The position numbers were made by a program, and so were the translations under genes. A stretch of 64,000 nucleotides of DNA from Burkholderia sp. NRF60-BP8 (lineage in GTDB: Bacteria > Pseudomonadota > Gammaproteobacteria > Burkholderiales > Burkholderiaceae), in contig NZ_CP013373.1 of the NCBI RefSeq assembly GCF_001522585.2, positions 2,542,001 to 2,606,000 of the forward strand, given 5' to 3'. Under the pieces are notes generated by a model. It searched no databases and was not told the origin of the DNA. It worked only from the letters and a program-made list of their open reading frames with translations. Shown here one piece after another: positions 8,993-17,790 of the stretch. Positions within the stretch are counted from its first letter, which is position 1, and the number at the start of each line of letters is the position of its first letter.

Positions 8993-10174
8993 ATGAATCC
9001 GAGCGACCTGCATCCGCCGCACTGGCTGCTTTCCGAACGCGCCCGCAAGCTGACGAGCTCTGCGATCCGCGAAATCCTGAAGGTCACGGAGCGCCCCGAG
9101 GTCATCTCGTTCGCCGGCGGCCTGCCCGCCCCCGCGACGTTCCCGGCGGAACGCATGCGCGCCGCCGCCGACCGCGTGCTGCGCGACGCGCCTGCCGCCG
9201 CGCTCCAGTACAGCGCGACCGAAGGCTACCTGCCGCTGCGCGAGTGGATCGCCGAACGCTACAGCGTGCGCGTGTCGCAGGTGCTGATCACGACCGGCTC
9301 GCAGCAGGCGCTCGACCTGCTCGGCAAGGCGCTGGTCGACCCGGGCAGCCCGATCCTCGTCGAAACGCCGACCTACCTCGGCGCGCTGCAGTCCTTCTCG
9401 CTGTACGAGCCGCGCTACGTGCAGGTGCCCACCGACGAGCAGGGCCTGCTGCCGGAAGGTCTCACGCCCGAACTCACGCAAGGCGCGCGGCTGCTGTACG
9501 CGCAGCCGAACTTCCAGAACCCGACCGGCCGCCGCCTGCCCGTCGAGCGCCGCCGCGCGCTCGCCGCGTTCGCGCAGTCGAGCCCGTTCCCGGTGCTGGA
9601 GGACGATCCGTACGGCGCGCTGAACTATCAGGGCGAGCCGCTGCCGACGATGCTGTCGATGGCGCCCGATCACGTCGTGCACCTCGGCACGTTCTCGAAG
9701 GTGCTCGCGCCGGGCCTGCGGATCGGCTACATCATTGCGCCCGAAGAGCTCCACTTCAAGCTCGTGCAGGCCAAGCAGGCCACCGACCTGCACACGCCGA
9801 CGCTCACGCAGCGCATCGCGCACGAAGTGATCAAGGACGGCTTCCTCGACGAGCACATCCCGACGATCCGCGCGCTGTACAGCGCGCAGTGCGACGCGAT
9901 GCTCGGCGCGCTCGCGCGCCACATGCCGGAAGGCGTCACGTGGAACCGTCCGGAAGGCGGGATGTTCATCTGGGTGAACCTGCCCGCGCAGATCGACAGC
10001 ATGAAGCTGCTCGCCGCGGCCGTCGACAACCACGTCGCCTTCGTGCCGGGCGCGCCGTTCTTCGCGGAGAACGCGCAGCAGAACACGCTGCGCCTGTCGT
10101 TCGTGACGGTGCCGCCCGAGAAGATCGAGGAAGGCGTCGCGCGCCTCGGCAAGCTGCTGCGCGAGCGCCTCTGA
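8993..10174 (+). CDS. PLP-dependent aminotransferase, class I/II (2-aminoadipate aminotransferase-like)
   Basis: A 393-residue fold-type I aminotransferase without a DNA-binding domain. Visible features are VISFAGGLPAPATFP at the N-terminus, ITTGSQQALDLLGKALVDPG, NPTGRR, VLEDDPYGAL and the Schiff-base lysine motif GTFSKVLAPGLRIGYI. The FAGGLP opening and overall layout resemble LysN/2-aminoadipate and aromatic aminotransferases of the MocR-related branch, and the exact substrate is not determinable. GAGGAG precedes the ATG. RidA follows after 42 bases, fitting a PLP enzyme that releases reactive enamine intermediates. Confidence 0.92.
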   Translation: MNPSDLHPPHWLLSERARKLTSSAIREILKVTERPEVISFAGGLPAPATFPAERMRAAADRVLRDAPAAALQYSATEGYLPLREWIAERYSVRVSQVLITTGSQQALDLLGKALVDPGSPILVETPTYLGALQSFSLYEPRYVQVPTDEQGLLPEGLTPELTQGARLLYAQPNFQNPTGRRLPVERRRALAAFAQSSPFPVLEDDPYGALNYQGEPLPTMLSMAPDHVVHLGTFSKVLAPGLRIGYIIAPEELHFKLVQAKQATDLHTPTLTQRIAHEVIKDGFLDEHIPTIRALYSAQCDAMLGALARHMPEGVTWNRPEGGMFIWVNLPAQIDSMKLLAAAVDNHVAFVPGAPFFAENAQQNTLRLSFVTVPPEKIEEGVARLGKLLRERL

Positions 10175-10216
10175 TCCCCTTTTCCCTGTCACGACTCTCT
10201 ACGAGGAATCGAACGC

Positions 10217-10675
10217 ATGGCTAACGTCTACGACAAACTGAAGTCGCTCGGCATCGAGCTCCCGACCGCCGGCGCACCGGCCGCCGCCTACGTGATGAGC
10301 GCGCAAAGCGGCAACACGGTCTACCTGTCGGGCCATATCGCGAAGAAGGACGGCAAGGTCTGGGCCGGCAAGCTCGGTGCGGATCTGCAAACGGAAGACG
10401 GCAAGGCGGCCGCCCGCTCGATCGCGATCGACCTGCTCGCGACGCTGCACGCGCACACCGGCGACCTGAACAAGGTCACGCGCATCGTCAAGCTGATGAG
10501 CCTCGTCAACTCGACGCTCGACTTCACCGAACAGCACATCGTGACGAATGGCGCGTCGGAGCTGATCGCCGAAGTGTTCGGCGATGCGGGCAAGCATGCG
10601 CGCTCGGCGTTCGGCGTCGCGCAGATCCCGCTCGGCGCGTGCGTCGAGATCGAACTGATCGCCGAAGTCGCGTAA
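10217..10675 (+). CDS. RidA/YjgF family enamine/imine deaminase
   Basis: A 152-residue protein of the RidA (YER057c/YjgF/UK114) superfamily. It shows the fold's VYLSGHIAKKDGKVWAGKLG start, a long helix DLLATLHAHTGDLNKVTRIV, and the C-terminal ARSAFGVAQIPLGACVEIE with the arginine that orients substrates in this family. It is longer than archetypal RidA (about 128) and fits the RidA_4/5-like group. RidA hydrolyses 2-aminoacrylate-type enamines released by PLP enzymes. Placement between an aminotransferase and a PhzF protein fits that role. Confidence 0.9.
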   Translation: MANVYDKLKSLGIELPTAGAPAAAYVMSAQSGNTVYLSGHIAKKDGKVWAGKLGADLQTEDGKAAARSIAIDLLATLHAHTGDLNKVTRIVKLMSLVNSTLDFTEQHIVTNGASELIAEVFGDAGKHARSAFGVAQIPLGACVEIELIAEVA

Positions 10676-10688
10676 CGGGCGCATCGCG

Positions 10689-11573
10689 ATGCCTGCCCGT
10701 CTCGTTCGCTTCAAGCAGGTCGACGTGTTCACGTCGGTGCCGTTCAAGGGCAATCCGCTTGCCGTGGTGTTCGACGCCGATGCGCTCGGCGACGACGCCA
10801 TGCTCGAGATCGCCCGCTGGACGAACCTGTCGGAAACGACGTTCCTCTGCACGCCGACCGATCCGCAAGCCGACTATCGCGTGCGGATCTTCACGACGGG
10901 CGGCGAACTGCCGTTCGCCGGCCACCCGACGCTCGGCACCGCGCATGCGTTCCTGGAAAGCGGTGCGCGGCCGCGCACGCCGGGCCGGCTGATCCAGCAA
11001 TGCGGGGTCGGCCGGGTCGCGCTGCGCGAGCAGGCCGGCGGCTGGGCGTTCGCCGCGCCGCCGGCACGCGTCACGCCGCTCGACCGTTCGGACTACCCGG
11101 CACTGGCCGCCGCGCTGCACAGCGACGCGCTCGACCTGGACGCCGAGCCGTGCGCGGTGGACAACGGCGCGCCGTGGCTGGTCGTGCGGCTGAAGTCGGC
11201 CGACGCGTGCATCGGCCTGTCGCCCGATCCGGCCGCGCTCGCGGCGCTTACCCACCGCTACGGCGTACACGGCGTGGCGGCGTACGCGCCGCACGCCGAC
11301 GGCGGCCCCGCGACGTTCGAGATCCGCTGCCTGATGACGGGCGGCCAGTTCGGCACGCCCGGCGAGGATCCCGTCACCGGCAGCGCGAACGCCGCGCTGG
11401 CCGGGCTGCTGACGCGGCAGGAACGCCGCCCCGGCCCGTCGTACACGGCCCGCCAGGGTACGGCGATCGGTCGCGACGGCCGCATCTTCGTCAGCTACGA
11501 CGAAGACGGCACGACCTGGATCGGCGGCCACGTCGTCACGGTCGTCGACGGCACGTTCCGGTCGCCCGCCTGA
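10689..11573 (+). CDS. PhzF-family isomerase/epimerase
   Basis: A 294-residue protein with the two-lobed diaminopimelate-epimerase-like fold of the PhzF family. Diagnostic elements are QVDVFTSVPFKGNPLAVVFD, NLSETTFL with the family's general acid glutamate, FTTGGELPFAGHPTLGTAHA, and DPVTGSANAALAGLL. Known members isomerise trans-2,3-dihydro-3-hydroxyanthranilate, but most chromosomal ones have unknown substrates, and no phenazine genes are nearby. It starts 13 bases after ridA and is clearly in the same operon. Confidence 0.9.
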   Translation: MPARLVRFKQVDVFTSVPFKGNPLAVVFDADALGDDAMLEIARWTNLSETTFLCTPTDPQADYRVRIFTTGGELPFAGHPTLGTAHAFLESGARPRTPGRLIQQCGVGRVALREQAGGWAFAAPPARVTPLDRSDYPALAAALHSDALDLDAEPCAVDNGAPWLVVRLKSADACIGLSPDPAALAALTHRYGVHGVAAYAPHADGGPATFEIRCLMTGGQFGTPGEDPVTGSANAALAGLLTRQERRPGPSYTARQGTAIGRDGRIFVSYDEDGTTWIGGHVVTVVDGTFRSPA

Positions 11574-11789
11574 CATTTCGCGATGTGCGATGGCGCCGGC
11601 TCGTCCGGCGCCCTACGCTTTGCCCAACTATCGCAAAAACGTTCCAGCCAGTAATATCGGGCCTAATCCGTTGTTTCGGAGGTCTGTCCATGGTTGCGCG
11701 TCCCGCGAACGAACAGACGTCGGGACAATCCGAACCATAGCCGGCCATCCAGACGGATGGCGCACGCGAGCAGGACGCCGCCCTCTTCG

Positions 11790-14129
11790 ATGAGCTCCGC
11801 CCGGTCCAACCACACGCCGCCGAACCGGCCGCTGCGCGCGCCGCGCAAATCGCGCCGGCGTGCGCTGTTCGCCATCCCGCTGCTCGGGATGCTGGCGCTC
11901 GCGCTGCTGTGGGCCGTGATCATCGCGCGCCTGTCCGTCGAAAAGGACAGTGCCTACAAGGAAGCGGCGGCCTCCGCTGCGATCCTGTCGTCCGCGCTCG
12001 AGCAGCATACGGTCAAGGCGATCCACCAGGTCGACCAGATCACCCGCTTCGTCAAGTTCGAATTCGAGAAATCGCCGGCGCGCTTCAATCTCGCGAGCGC
12101 CGTCGAAAAAGGCGTCGTGCCGAGCGACACGCTGATCCAGGTATCGCTCGTCAACGCGAAGGGCATCCTGTTCGCGAACACCGCCGAGCTCCATCCGCAG
12201 CCGATCAACTTGTCCGATCGCGAGCACTTCAAGGTCCATCTCGCGCACAACGACGACCGCCTCTTCATCAGCAAGCCCGTGCTCGGCCGCGTGTCGAGCC
12301 ACTGGACGCTGCAGATGACGCGGCGCCTGAACAACCCCGACGGCAGCTTCGCGGGCATCGTCGTGGTGTCGGAAGACCCGAGCTACTTCACGAACGATTT
12401 CTACAACAACGCGGCCATCGGCAAGGAAGGCGTGATCGCGGTCGTATCCGACACGGGCGCGGTGCTCGCGCGGCGCACGGGTTCGGTGAGCAACGCGCCA
12501 GGCGCGTTTTCGGCGTCGGGCGTCTACCCGATCGCGGAGCGCGTGACGGGCACGATCATCGATCCGATCGACGGCGTGACGCGCATCGTGTCGTACCGCC
12601 ACCTCGACGGCTACCCGCTCGCGGTGATGGTCGGGCTGTCGCAGACCGAAGAGTTCGCGGACTACTACCACACGCGCAACGTCTACCTGCTGATGACGAG
12701 CTTCATCACGCTCGCGATGCTCGCGTTCTTCGGCGTCGCGACGGGCCTGATCGGCAAGCTGCTCGGCCGCGAGCGCGAAATGACGCAGCTCGCCGAATAC
12801 GACCTGCTCACCGGCCTCGCGAACCGCTATGCGACGCTGCGCGGGCTGCGCAACGACGTGTCGATGCCCGCGAGCCTGTCGCGGCTCGGCCTGCTGTTCA
12901 TCGATCTCGACAACTTCAAGACCGTCAACGACACGCTCGGCCACAACGCCGGCGACATCGTGCTGCAGATGACCGCGTCGCGCCTGGCCGATGCGGTCGA
13001 CGACGAAGGCTCGCTCGCCCGCATCGGCGGCGACGAATTCGTCGTCGTGATGAAGGGCGACGACGTCGAGCGGCGTGCGGTGCGGCTCGCGGAAGCGATC
13101 ATCCGGATGTTCAGCGAGCCGTTCGACGTACGCGGCAGTTCGTTCGTGCTGCATGCGAGCATCGGCATCGCGCTGCACACCGTCGCGAACGAAAGCGAGA
13201 TCGACCTGCTGAAAAAGGCGGACCTCGCGATGTACAGCGCGAAGGACGCCGGCAAGAACTGCTACCAGTTCTATGCGCCGCATCTGTCGCACCGTGCCGA
13301 CCATCTGATGCGCTGGGAACAGCAGTTGCGCGTCGCGCTCGCCGAAGGGCAACTGTTCCTCGCGTACCAGCCGAAGATCGACCTCACGCACCGCTACATC
13401 ACCGGCTTCGAGGCGCTCGCGCGCTGGGATCATCCGGAACACGGCGTCATCTCCGCGAACGAGTTCGTCTCGATCGCCGAATCGACCGGCCTGATCGTGC
13501 CGATCGGCGACTTCGTGATCCGCACCGCGTGCGAGCAGATCGCGCGCTGGCGAGACGAGGGCCACGACACGCTGACGCTCGCGGTCAACATCTCGCCGGT
13601 GCAGTTCTGGCGCGGCGACCTGATCGAGACGATCTCGCAGGCGCTGCAGGACACCGGCATCGACGCGAACCGGCTCGAGATCGAGATCACCGAAACCGCG
13701 ATGATGGAATATCCGGAACTCGTATCCGAGAAGATCGTCGCGCTGAAAAAGCTCGGCATCCGGATCGCGCTCGACGATTTCGGCACCGGCTATTCGTCGC
13801 TGTCGTACCTGCATCGCTTCTCCGTCGACACGCTGAAGGTCGACCGCTCGTTCGTGCAGGCGATTCCGACCGATCGCAGCGTGTGCGTGATGGTGTCGTC
13901 GATCGTGCATCTCGCGCGCTCGCTCGGGCTGACCGTCGTCGTCGAGGGCACGGAGACCGAGGAGCAGATCACGTGGCTGTCCACGCTCGGCGAAATCGAG
14001 GCGCAGGGCTTCCTGTTCTCGCGCCCGGTGCCGGCCGATGCGATTCCCGCGCTGATCGCACGCTTCGGCGTGCGCGGCGATCATCCGAACGTCGTCGCGC
14101 ATCGCGCGACCGGCAGCACGGGCGCCTGA
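11790..14129 (+). CDS. Membrane-bound GGDEF-EAL cyclic-di-GMP enzyme with periplasmic sensor
   Basis: About 779 residues. A basic N-terminus is followed by a transmembrane helix (about 24-46), a periplasmic double-Cache-like region of some 250 residues (containing FIVSEDPSY-like FAGIVVVSEDPSYFTNDF), a second helix near 297-322, GGDEF at about 413-417 and an EAL domain starting at EALARW (about 541). The GGDEF core is intact (RIGGDEF), as are the EAL catalytic stretches (ITETAMM, LDDFGTGYSSLSYL), so it could both make and degrade c-di-GMP. No RxxD inhibitory site precedes GGDEF. Starts at 11694 or 11757 are also possible, and none has a strong ribosome site. Confidence 0.9.
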   Translation: MSSARSNHTPPNRPLRAPRKSRRRALFAIPLLGMLALALLWAVIIARLSVEKDSAYKEAAASAAILSSALEQHTVKAIHQVDQITRFVKFEFEKSPARFNLASAVEKGVVPSDTLIQVSLVNAKGILFANTAELHPQPINLSDREHFKVHLAHNDDRLFISKPVLGRVSSHWTLQMTRRLNNPDGSFAGIVVVSEDPSYFTNDFYNNAAIGKEGVIAVVSDTGAVLARRTGSVSNAPGAFSASGVYPIAERVTGTIIDPIDGVTRIVSYRHLDGYPLAVMVGLSQTEEFADYYHTRNVYLLMTSFITLAMLAFFGVATGLIGKLLGREREMTQLAEYDLLTGLANRYATLRGLRNDVSMPASLSRLGLLFIDLDNFKTVNDTLGHNAGDIVLQMTASRLADAVDDEGSLARIGGDEFVVVMKGDDVERRAVRLAEAIIRMFSEPFDVRGSSFVLHASIGIALHTVANESEIDLLKKADLAMYSAKDAGKNCYQFYAPHLSHRADHLMRWEQQLRVALAEGQLFLAYQPKIDLTHRYITGFEALARWDHPEHGVISANEFVSIAESTGLIVPIGDFVIRTACEQIARWRDEGHDTLTLAVNISPVQFWRGDLIETISQALQDTGIDANRLEIEITETAMMEYPELVSEKIVALKKLGIRIALDDFGTGYSSLSYLHRFSVDTLKVDRSFVQAIPTDRSVCVMVSSIVHLARSLGLTVVVEGTETEEQITWLSTLGEIEAQGFLFSRPVPADAIPALIARFGVRGDHPNVVAHRATGSTGA

Positions 14130-14335
14130 GCGCCGCACCGCTGCCGCCGCCGAGGCACGCGCGGCGCGTCCTCGCAATTGTTGCGCTTTCCGATCCGATC
14201 GTCGAATTCATTAACTAGCGTTTTCGCGCATGGCAGTGTCATGATGCGCGGCGGACAATCGGGAGGGCCTACGTGTCGGCTGGCCGCCGGCGTGGCCATA
14301 CGCGAGAGATCCGGCCCTGCGCCAACTACACAATC

Positions 14336-15544
14336 ATGACAACCGTCGAAGTCGAAGCGCCCGCTCGTGTCGAAGAGGCACCGGCATCCCTCTGGGCCTT
14401 GTTCAAGGTCGTCGCCGGCATTTCGGCCGTCTCGTGGGGCGGGCTTTCGATGATGGCGCAACTCGAACGCCATTACGTCGAGCGGCTGCAGCGGATCGAG
14501 CCGCACGTCTTCGGCGATCTCGTCGCGCTCGCGTGGCTCGTCCCCGGCCCCGTCGGCTGCAACGTCGCCGTGCAGGTCGGCCAAACGCTGCACGGCCGCG
14601 CCGGCGCATGGGTCGCCGGTATTGCGAGCGTGCTGCCGTTCTCGATCCTGATGACGCTGTTCGCGATCTTCTATCAGACGCCGCTCGTGCGCTCGCTCGC
14701 CGCGCCGATGCTGATCAATCACTTCGGGATGGTGCTCGCGGCGTTGATCGGCGTGACGTGGGTCAAGCAGTTGCGCTCGCTCGCGCGCACGCGGCTCGAA
14801 CAATCGATCGCCGCGCTGTCGACGATTCTGCTCGCTTTCGCGCATAGTCCGGCCGCTTTCGTCGGGATTCTGTTCGCCGCGTTTGCAGCGGGCTGGCTGA
14901 CGGGGCCGCCGCAACGCGACGCGGTCGATTTCACGCTGTCGAAGCGCGACCGCGGCCTGCTCGTGCTGCTCGGCGTGCTCGTCCTGCTGTTCGCGGTGCC
15001 GCTGCCCGGCGATTACCAGGCGGAGCTGCTGTGGCCGCGCCTCGCGGGCGCCGGCATGACGCTGTTCGGCGGCGGCTTCTCCGCGCTGCCGGTGCTCAAG
15101 ACGCTGTTCGTCTCGCCGGCAACGGGCATCTCCGATCACGACTTCACGCTGGCGTTCGCGCTGTCGCCGGTCGCGCCGGGGCCGTTGCTGAACGTGGTGC
15201 CGTTTCTCGGCTATCTGACCGACGGCTGGGTCGGCGCGCTGCTCGCCACTGCCGCGCTGTTCATCCCGTCGGGATGCCTCGTCGTGTTCGCGCACAACCA
15301 CCTGTTCCGGCTCAAGCGCCATTCGCGCTTCGAGCACGGGATGCGCCTGCTGCGCGCGGCGACGACGGGCTTTCTCGTGGTCGCCGTCGTGAAGATCCTG
15401 CATCGCGAGCCCGCCGACCCGGTCTACTGGCTGACGGGCGCCTTCGCGACGCTGTGCTTCACGCGCTTCAAGGTGCCCGTCTATGCCGTGTACGGCACGG
15501 TCGCCGTCGCGTGCAGCGTGTGGCTGTGGGCCGCCGCGCACTGA
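14336..15544 (+). CDS. chrA: Chromate transporter, long-chain ChrA (CHR) family
   Basis: A 402-residue inner-membrane protein made of two homologous halves. The first carries SWGGLSMMAQLERHYVER and LVPGPVGCNVAVQVG, the second LFGGGFSALPVLKTLF and SPVAPGPLLNVVPFLGYL, which are the duplicated CHR signatures. ChrA exports chromate and gives chromate resistance, but chromosomal single-gene copies often have unproven roles. The ATG at 14336 begins MTTVEVEAPARVEE. In-frame upstream codons lack a domain or ribosome site. No chrB regulator is present nearby. Confidence 0.88.
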   Translation: MTTVEVEAPARVEEAPASLWALFKVVAGISAVSWGGLSMMAQLERHYVERLQRIEPHVFGDLVALAWLVPGPVGCNVAVQVGQTLHGRAGAWVAGIASVLPFSILMTLFAIFYQTPLVRSLAAPMLINHFGMVLAALIGVTWVKQLRSLARTRLEQSIAALSTILLAFAHSPAAFVGILFAAFAAGWLTGPPQRDAVDFTLSKRDRGLLVLLGVLVLLFAVPLPGDYQAELLWPRLAGAGMTLFGGGFSALPVLKTLFVSPATGISDHDFTLAFALSPVAPGPLLNVVPFLGYLTDGWVGALLATAALFIPSGCLVVFAHNHLFRLKRHSRFEHGMRLLRAATTGFLVVAVVKILHREPADPVYWLTGAFATLCFTRFKVPVYAVYGTVAVACSVWLWAAAH

Positions 15545-15590
15545 CCGGCAGCGGCCTCCAACCCGCCGACGCCCGGCGTGCCCGGCGCCG

Positions 15591-16037
15591 TCAACCGGCC
15601 TGCACCGCGACCCGGCGTGCCATCCAGCGCGCACGCAGCGCGTCGTAGGCGAGGTTGAAGCAGAACGTGTAAGGCAGGAAGAACAGCACGATGCCGAGGT
15701 CGAGCAGCAGCGCCTCGACGAGGCTCACGTTCAGCCACCACGCGGCAACCGGCACCACCATCGCGACGAGGCCGAGCTCGAACGTCACCGCGTGCGCGAT
15801 CCGCATGCCGAGCGTGCGCGACAACCCGGCCCGCCGCTCGAAGCGGTCGAACAGCGCGTTGAAGGTCATGTTCCACGCCATCGCGATCAGCGACACCATC
15901 ACCGTCAGCACGCCGACGTGCGACACCGGCATGTCGAGCAACCACGCGCCGATCGGCGCGCACAAGGCGATCGCCACCAGTTCGAACGTCAGCGCGTGCA
16001 GCAGGCGTTCTGTCACCGTTTTATTCGTCTGTTTCAT
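15591..16037 (-). CDS. PACE-family multidrug/biocide efflux transporter
   Basis: A 148-residue inner-membrane protein with four helices forming two tandem bacterial transmembrane pair domains: RLLHALTFELVAIALCAPIG with AWNMTFNALFDRFERR, then RIAHAVTFELGLVAMVVPVA with FCFNLAYDALRARWM. This duplicated pattern defines the PACE (AceI-like) transporters, which export chlorhexidine, acriflavine and short-chain diamines by proton antiport. It is divergent from a LysR regulator with a strong palindrome in between. AceI-type genes are commonly controlled by such an adjacent regulator. Confidence 0.92.
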   Translation of the reverse strand: MKQTNKTVTERLLHALTFELVAIALCAPIGAWLLDMPVSHVGVLTVMVSLIAMAWNMTFNALFDRFERRAGLSRTLGMRIAHAVTFELGLVAMVVPVAAWWLNVSLVEALLLDLGIVLFFLPYTFCFNLAYDALRARWMARRVAVQAG

Positions 16038-16105
16038 GAGTCCTCCAAGGCATGACCTGATCCATGGTGGCCATTTTGATCGGCGATACCGGGCGAATCC
16101 AGTTT

Positions 16106-16132
16106 GATATCATCGGTTTCACCGATATATCG
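16106..16132. promoter_or_regulatory. LysR-type operator palindrome between PACE gene and lysR
   Basis: ATCGGT (16112-16117), TTC spacer, ACCGAT (16121-16126) form a perfect 6+6 palindrome, flanked by further AT-rich dyad bases (GATAT ... ATATC). It contains the T-N11-A layout of LysR boxes. Its position in the 111-base divergent gap suggests control of both genes by the LysR protein (inferred). Confidence 0.65.
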
Positions 16133-16148
16133 ATGCCAGGAGCACTGC

Positions 16149-17033
16149 ATGCACCACGCCCCGGAAGCCCTGCTCGCCTTCGCCGAAGCGGCGCTGCTCG
16201 GCTCGTTTACGGCCGCCGCACGCAAGCTCGGCAAGCGTCAGTCGACCGTATCGGAGGCGATCGCGAACCTCGAGATCGATCTCGGCGTGCAGTTGTTCGA
16301 TCGCTCGACGCGCACGCCGACGCTCACCGACGCCGGGCGCGCCCTGTTGCCGCAGGTGCAGCGCGCGCTCGAAGCCAGCGCGGCGATCGACCGCACGGCC
16401 GCGCGGCTCGCGCACGGCGAGGAAGCGCGGCTCACGCTCGTCGTGTCCGATACGTACCAGTCGAAGCGCTACGAAGAGACGTTGATGGCGCTCGAGCGGC
16501 GCTTTCCGGCCCTCGAGCTCGAATGCCAGATCGCCGAGCACGACGACGTGCTCGACCTGATCCAGCAGGGCCGCGCGCAACTCGGGCTGATGGCCGCGCG
16601 CGCGGCTTACCCGGCCGATATCGGCGCGGCGACGGTGGCGGAGGAATCGGAGATCGGGCTGTTCGTGGGCCGCACGCACGCGCTCGCCGAATACGGCGAC
16701 GCCGAGGTGCCGCACGCGGCGCTGCGCGACGTGCGCGAACTGCGCCTCAATACGTACGTGAAGGCGGAAGGCCGCGGCACCGACGACCGGATCGTCGTCG
16801 GCACGCAGCACTGGCTGGCGCCGAGCTACCTGATGCTGCTGGAGATGGCCGTACTGGGGTTCGGTTGGGCGGAACTGCCGCGCTGGATGGTCGAGCACTT
16901 CGCGCGCGACCGCCTGTGCGAGCTACGCTCGCGCGGCTGGCCGCGCCGCGTGCGGGTGGACGCGGTCTGGTCGCGCAACCGGCCGCTCGGGCCGGCCGGT
17001 TCGTGGCTGCTCGACGCGATGCTGGCCGCGTAG
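16149..17033 (+). CDS. LysR-family regulator (probable controller of the PACE pump)
   Basis: A 294-residue LysR-type regulator. The winged helix spans about residues 4-62, with FTAAARKLGKRQSTVSEAIA and NLEIDLGVQLFDRSTRTP. A helical linker and a periplasmic-binding-protein-like effector domain follow (LTLVVSDTYQSKR onward). I chose the ATG at 16149 because AGGAG lies 6-10 bases before it. An upstream in-frame ATG at 16104 falls inside the operator palindrome region. It is divergent from the PACE efflux gene, an arrangement like AceR/AceI, so amines or biocides are plausible inducers. Confidence 0.9.
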   Translation: MHHAPEALLAFAEAALLGSFTAAARKLGKRQSTVSEAIANLEIDLGVQLFDRSTRTPTLTDAGRALLPQVQRALEASAAIDRTAARLAHGEEARLTLVVSDTYQSKRYEETLMALERRFPALELECQIAEHDDVLDLIQQGRAQLGLMAARAAYPADIGAATVAEESEIGLFVGRTHALAEYGDAEVPHAALRDVRELRLNTYVKAEGRGTDDRIVVGTQHWLAPSYLMLLEMAVLGFGWAELPRWMVEHFARDRLCELRSRGWPRRVRVDAVWSRNRPLGPAGSWLLDAMLAA

Positions 17034-17084
17034 CGGCGCGTGCGGCCAGGCCAGCGGCCTGCGGCCGCGGCGGGCGCCGGCTGC

Positions 17085-17543
17085 TCAGAAGCCGCGCGAC
17101 AGCACGGCCGCGCCGATCGTGACGACGCCGAGCACGAGGTTCACGACGACGAGCAGGCGCACCGCGTTCACCGCGCGCGCGCCGTCGGGCCAGTTCTGCG
17201 CCTGCACCGCACGGCGAATGCGCGGGAACAGCGCGAAGCGGATGTGCCCGAAGATCAGCATCATCACGACGCCGAGCCCGGCCATCGCATGCAGCGACCA
17301 CGTCGCGTGCGCCCCGCCGAAGCTCGTCAACAGGAACCCGCCGGACAGCAGGATCACGATCACGGCCCCCGACACCCAGTTGAAGAAGCGGCCGAACACG
17401 CCTTCGATCAGCGGCAACCGGAGCTGCGGCGACAGGTCGGACAGCGCCGGGCGCAGGCAGAAGTTGGCGAAGACCATCCCGCCCACCCACACGGCGACGG
17501 CCAGCAGGTGAAGAAACAGCGCGACGGCAACGGCGTGGGACAT
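17085..17543 (-). CDS. CopD-like four-helix inner-membrane protein
   Basis: A 152-residue membrane protein with four hydrophobic helices. The first contains ALFLHLLAVAVWVGGMVFAN, with the conserved histidine and the WVGGM motif seen in CopD and related cytochrome-like copper or haem membrane proteins. A second histidine occurs in WSLHAMAGLG. The family is linked to copper transport or haem-like cofactors, but small stand-alone members lack a defined role. It is convergent with the LysR gene and lies downstream of parC, after a terminator. Confidence 0.8.
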   Translation of the reverse strand: MSHAVAVALFLHLLAVAVWVGGMVFANFCLRPALSDLSPQLRLPLIEGVFGRFFNWVSGAVIVILLSGGFLLTSFGGAHATWSLHAMAGLGVVMMLIFGHIRFALFPRIRRAVQAQNWPDGARAVNAVRLLVVVNLVLGVVTIGAAVLSRGF

Positions 17544-17713
17544 GAGGACGATCCTGTGATGAGTGGGGTGCAACGAACGGCCGCGTCGCACGCGGCATCA
17601 AGCGACGTTCGACCCGCCAGCCGCGTCGCGGTTCAGGCCCTCGGCGCGATTTCACATTATTTTGCAAGTTCCGCGTGACAACGCCACGCTTGCTTACCCG
17701 CATCCCCGCGCCG

Positions 17714-17753
17714 AAAAGAAAAAGCCGCACGCCCGCCGAAGCGGACGTGCGGC
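17714..17753 (-). terminator. Intrinsic terminator of parC
   Basis: Stem GCCGCACGCCCGC (17724-17736) pairs with 17741-17753 around a CGAA loop with one mismatch. On the minus strand it is followed by a T-rich run (complement of 17714-17723). It lies about 38 bases after the parC stop. Confidence 0.85.
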
Positions 17754-17790
17754 CTTCGATCGCAGCTGAACCGGGCGACCGCGCGCGGCG

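Noticed and set aside
14273..14335. Upstream in-frame start of the chromate transporter
   Set aside because: The added residues are basic and unlike the family. The ATG at 14336 gives the expected length.
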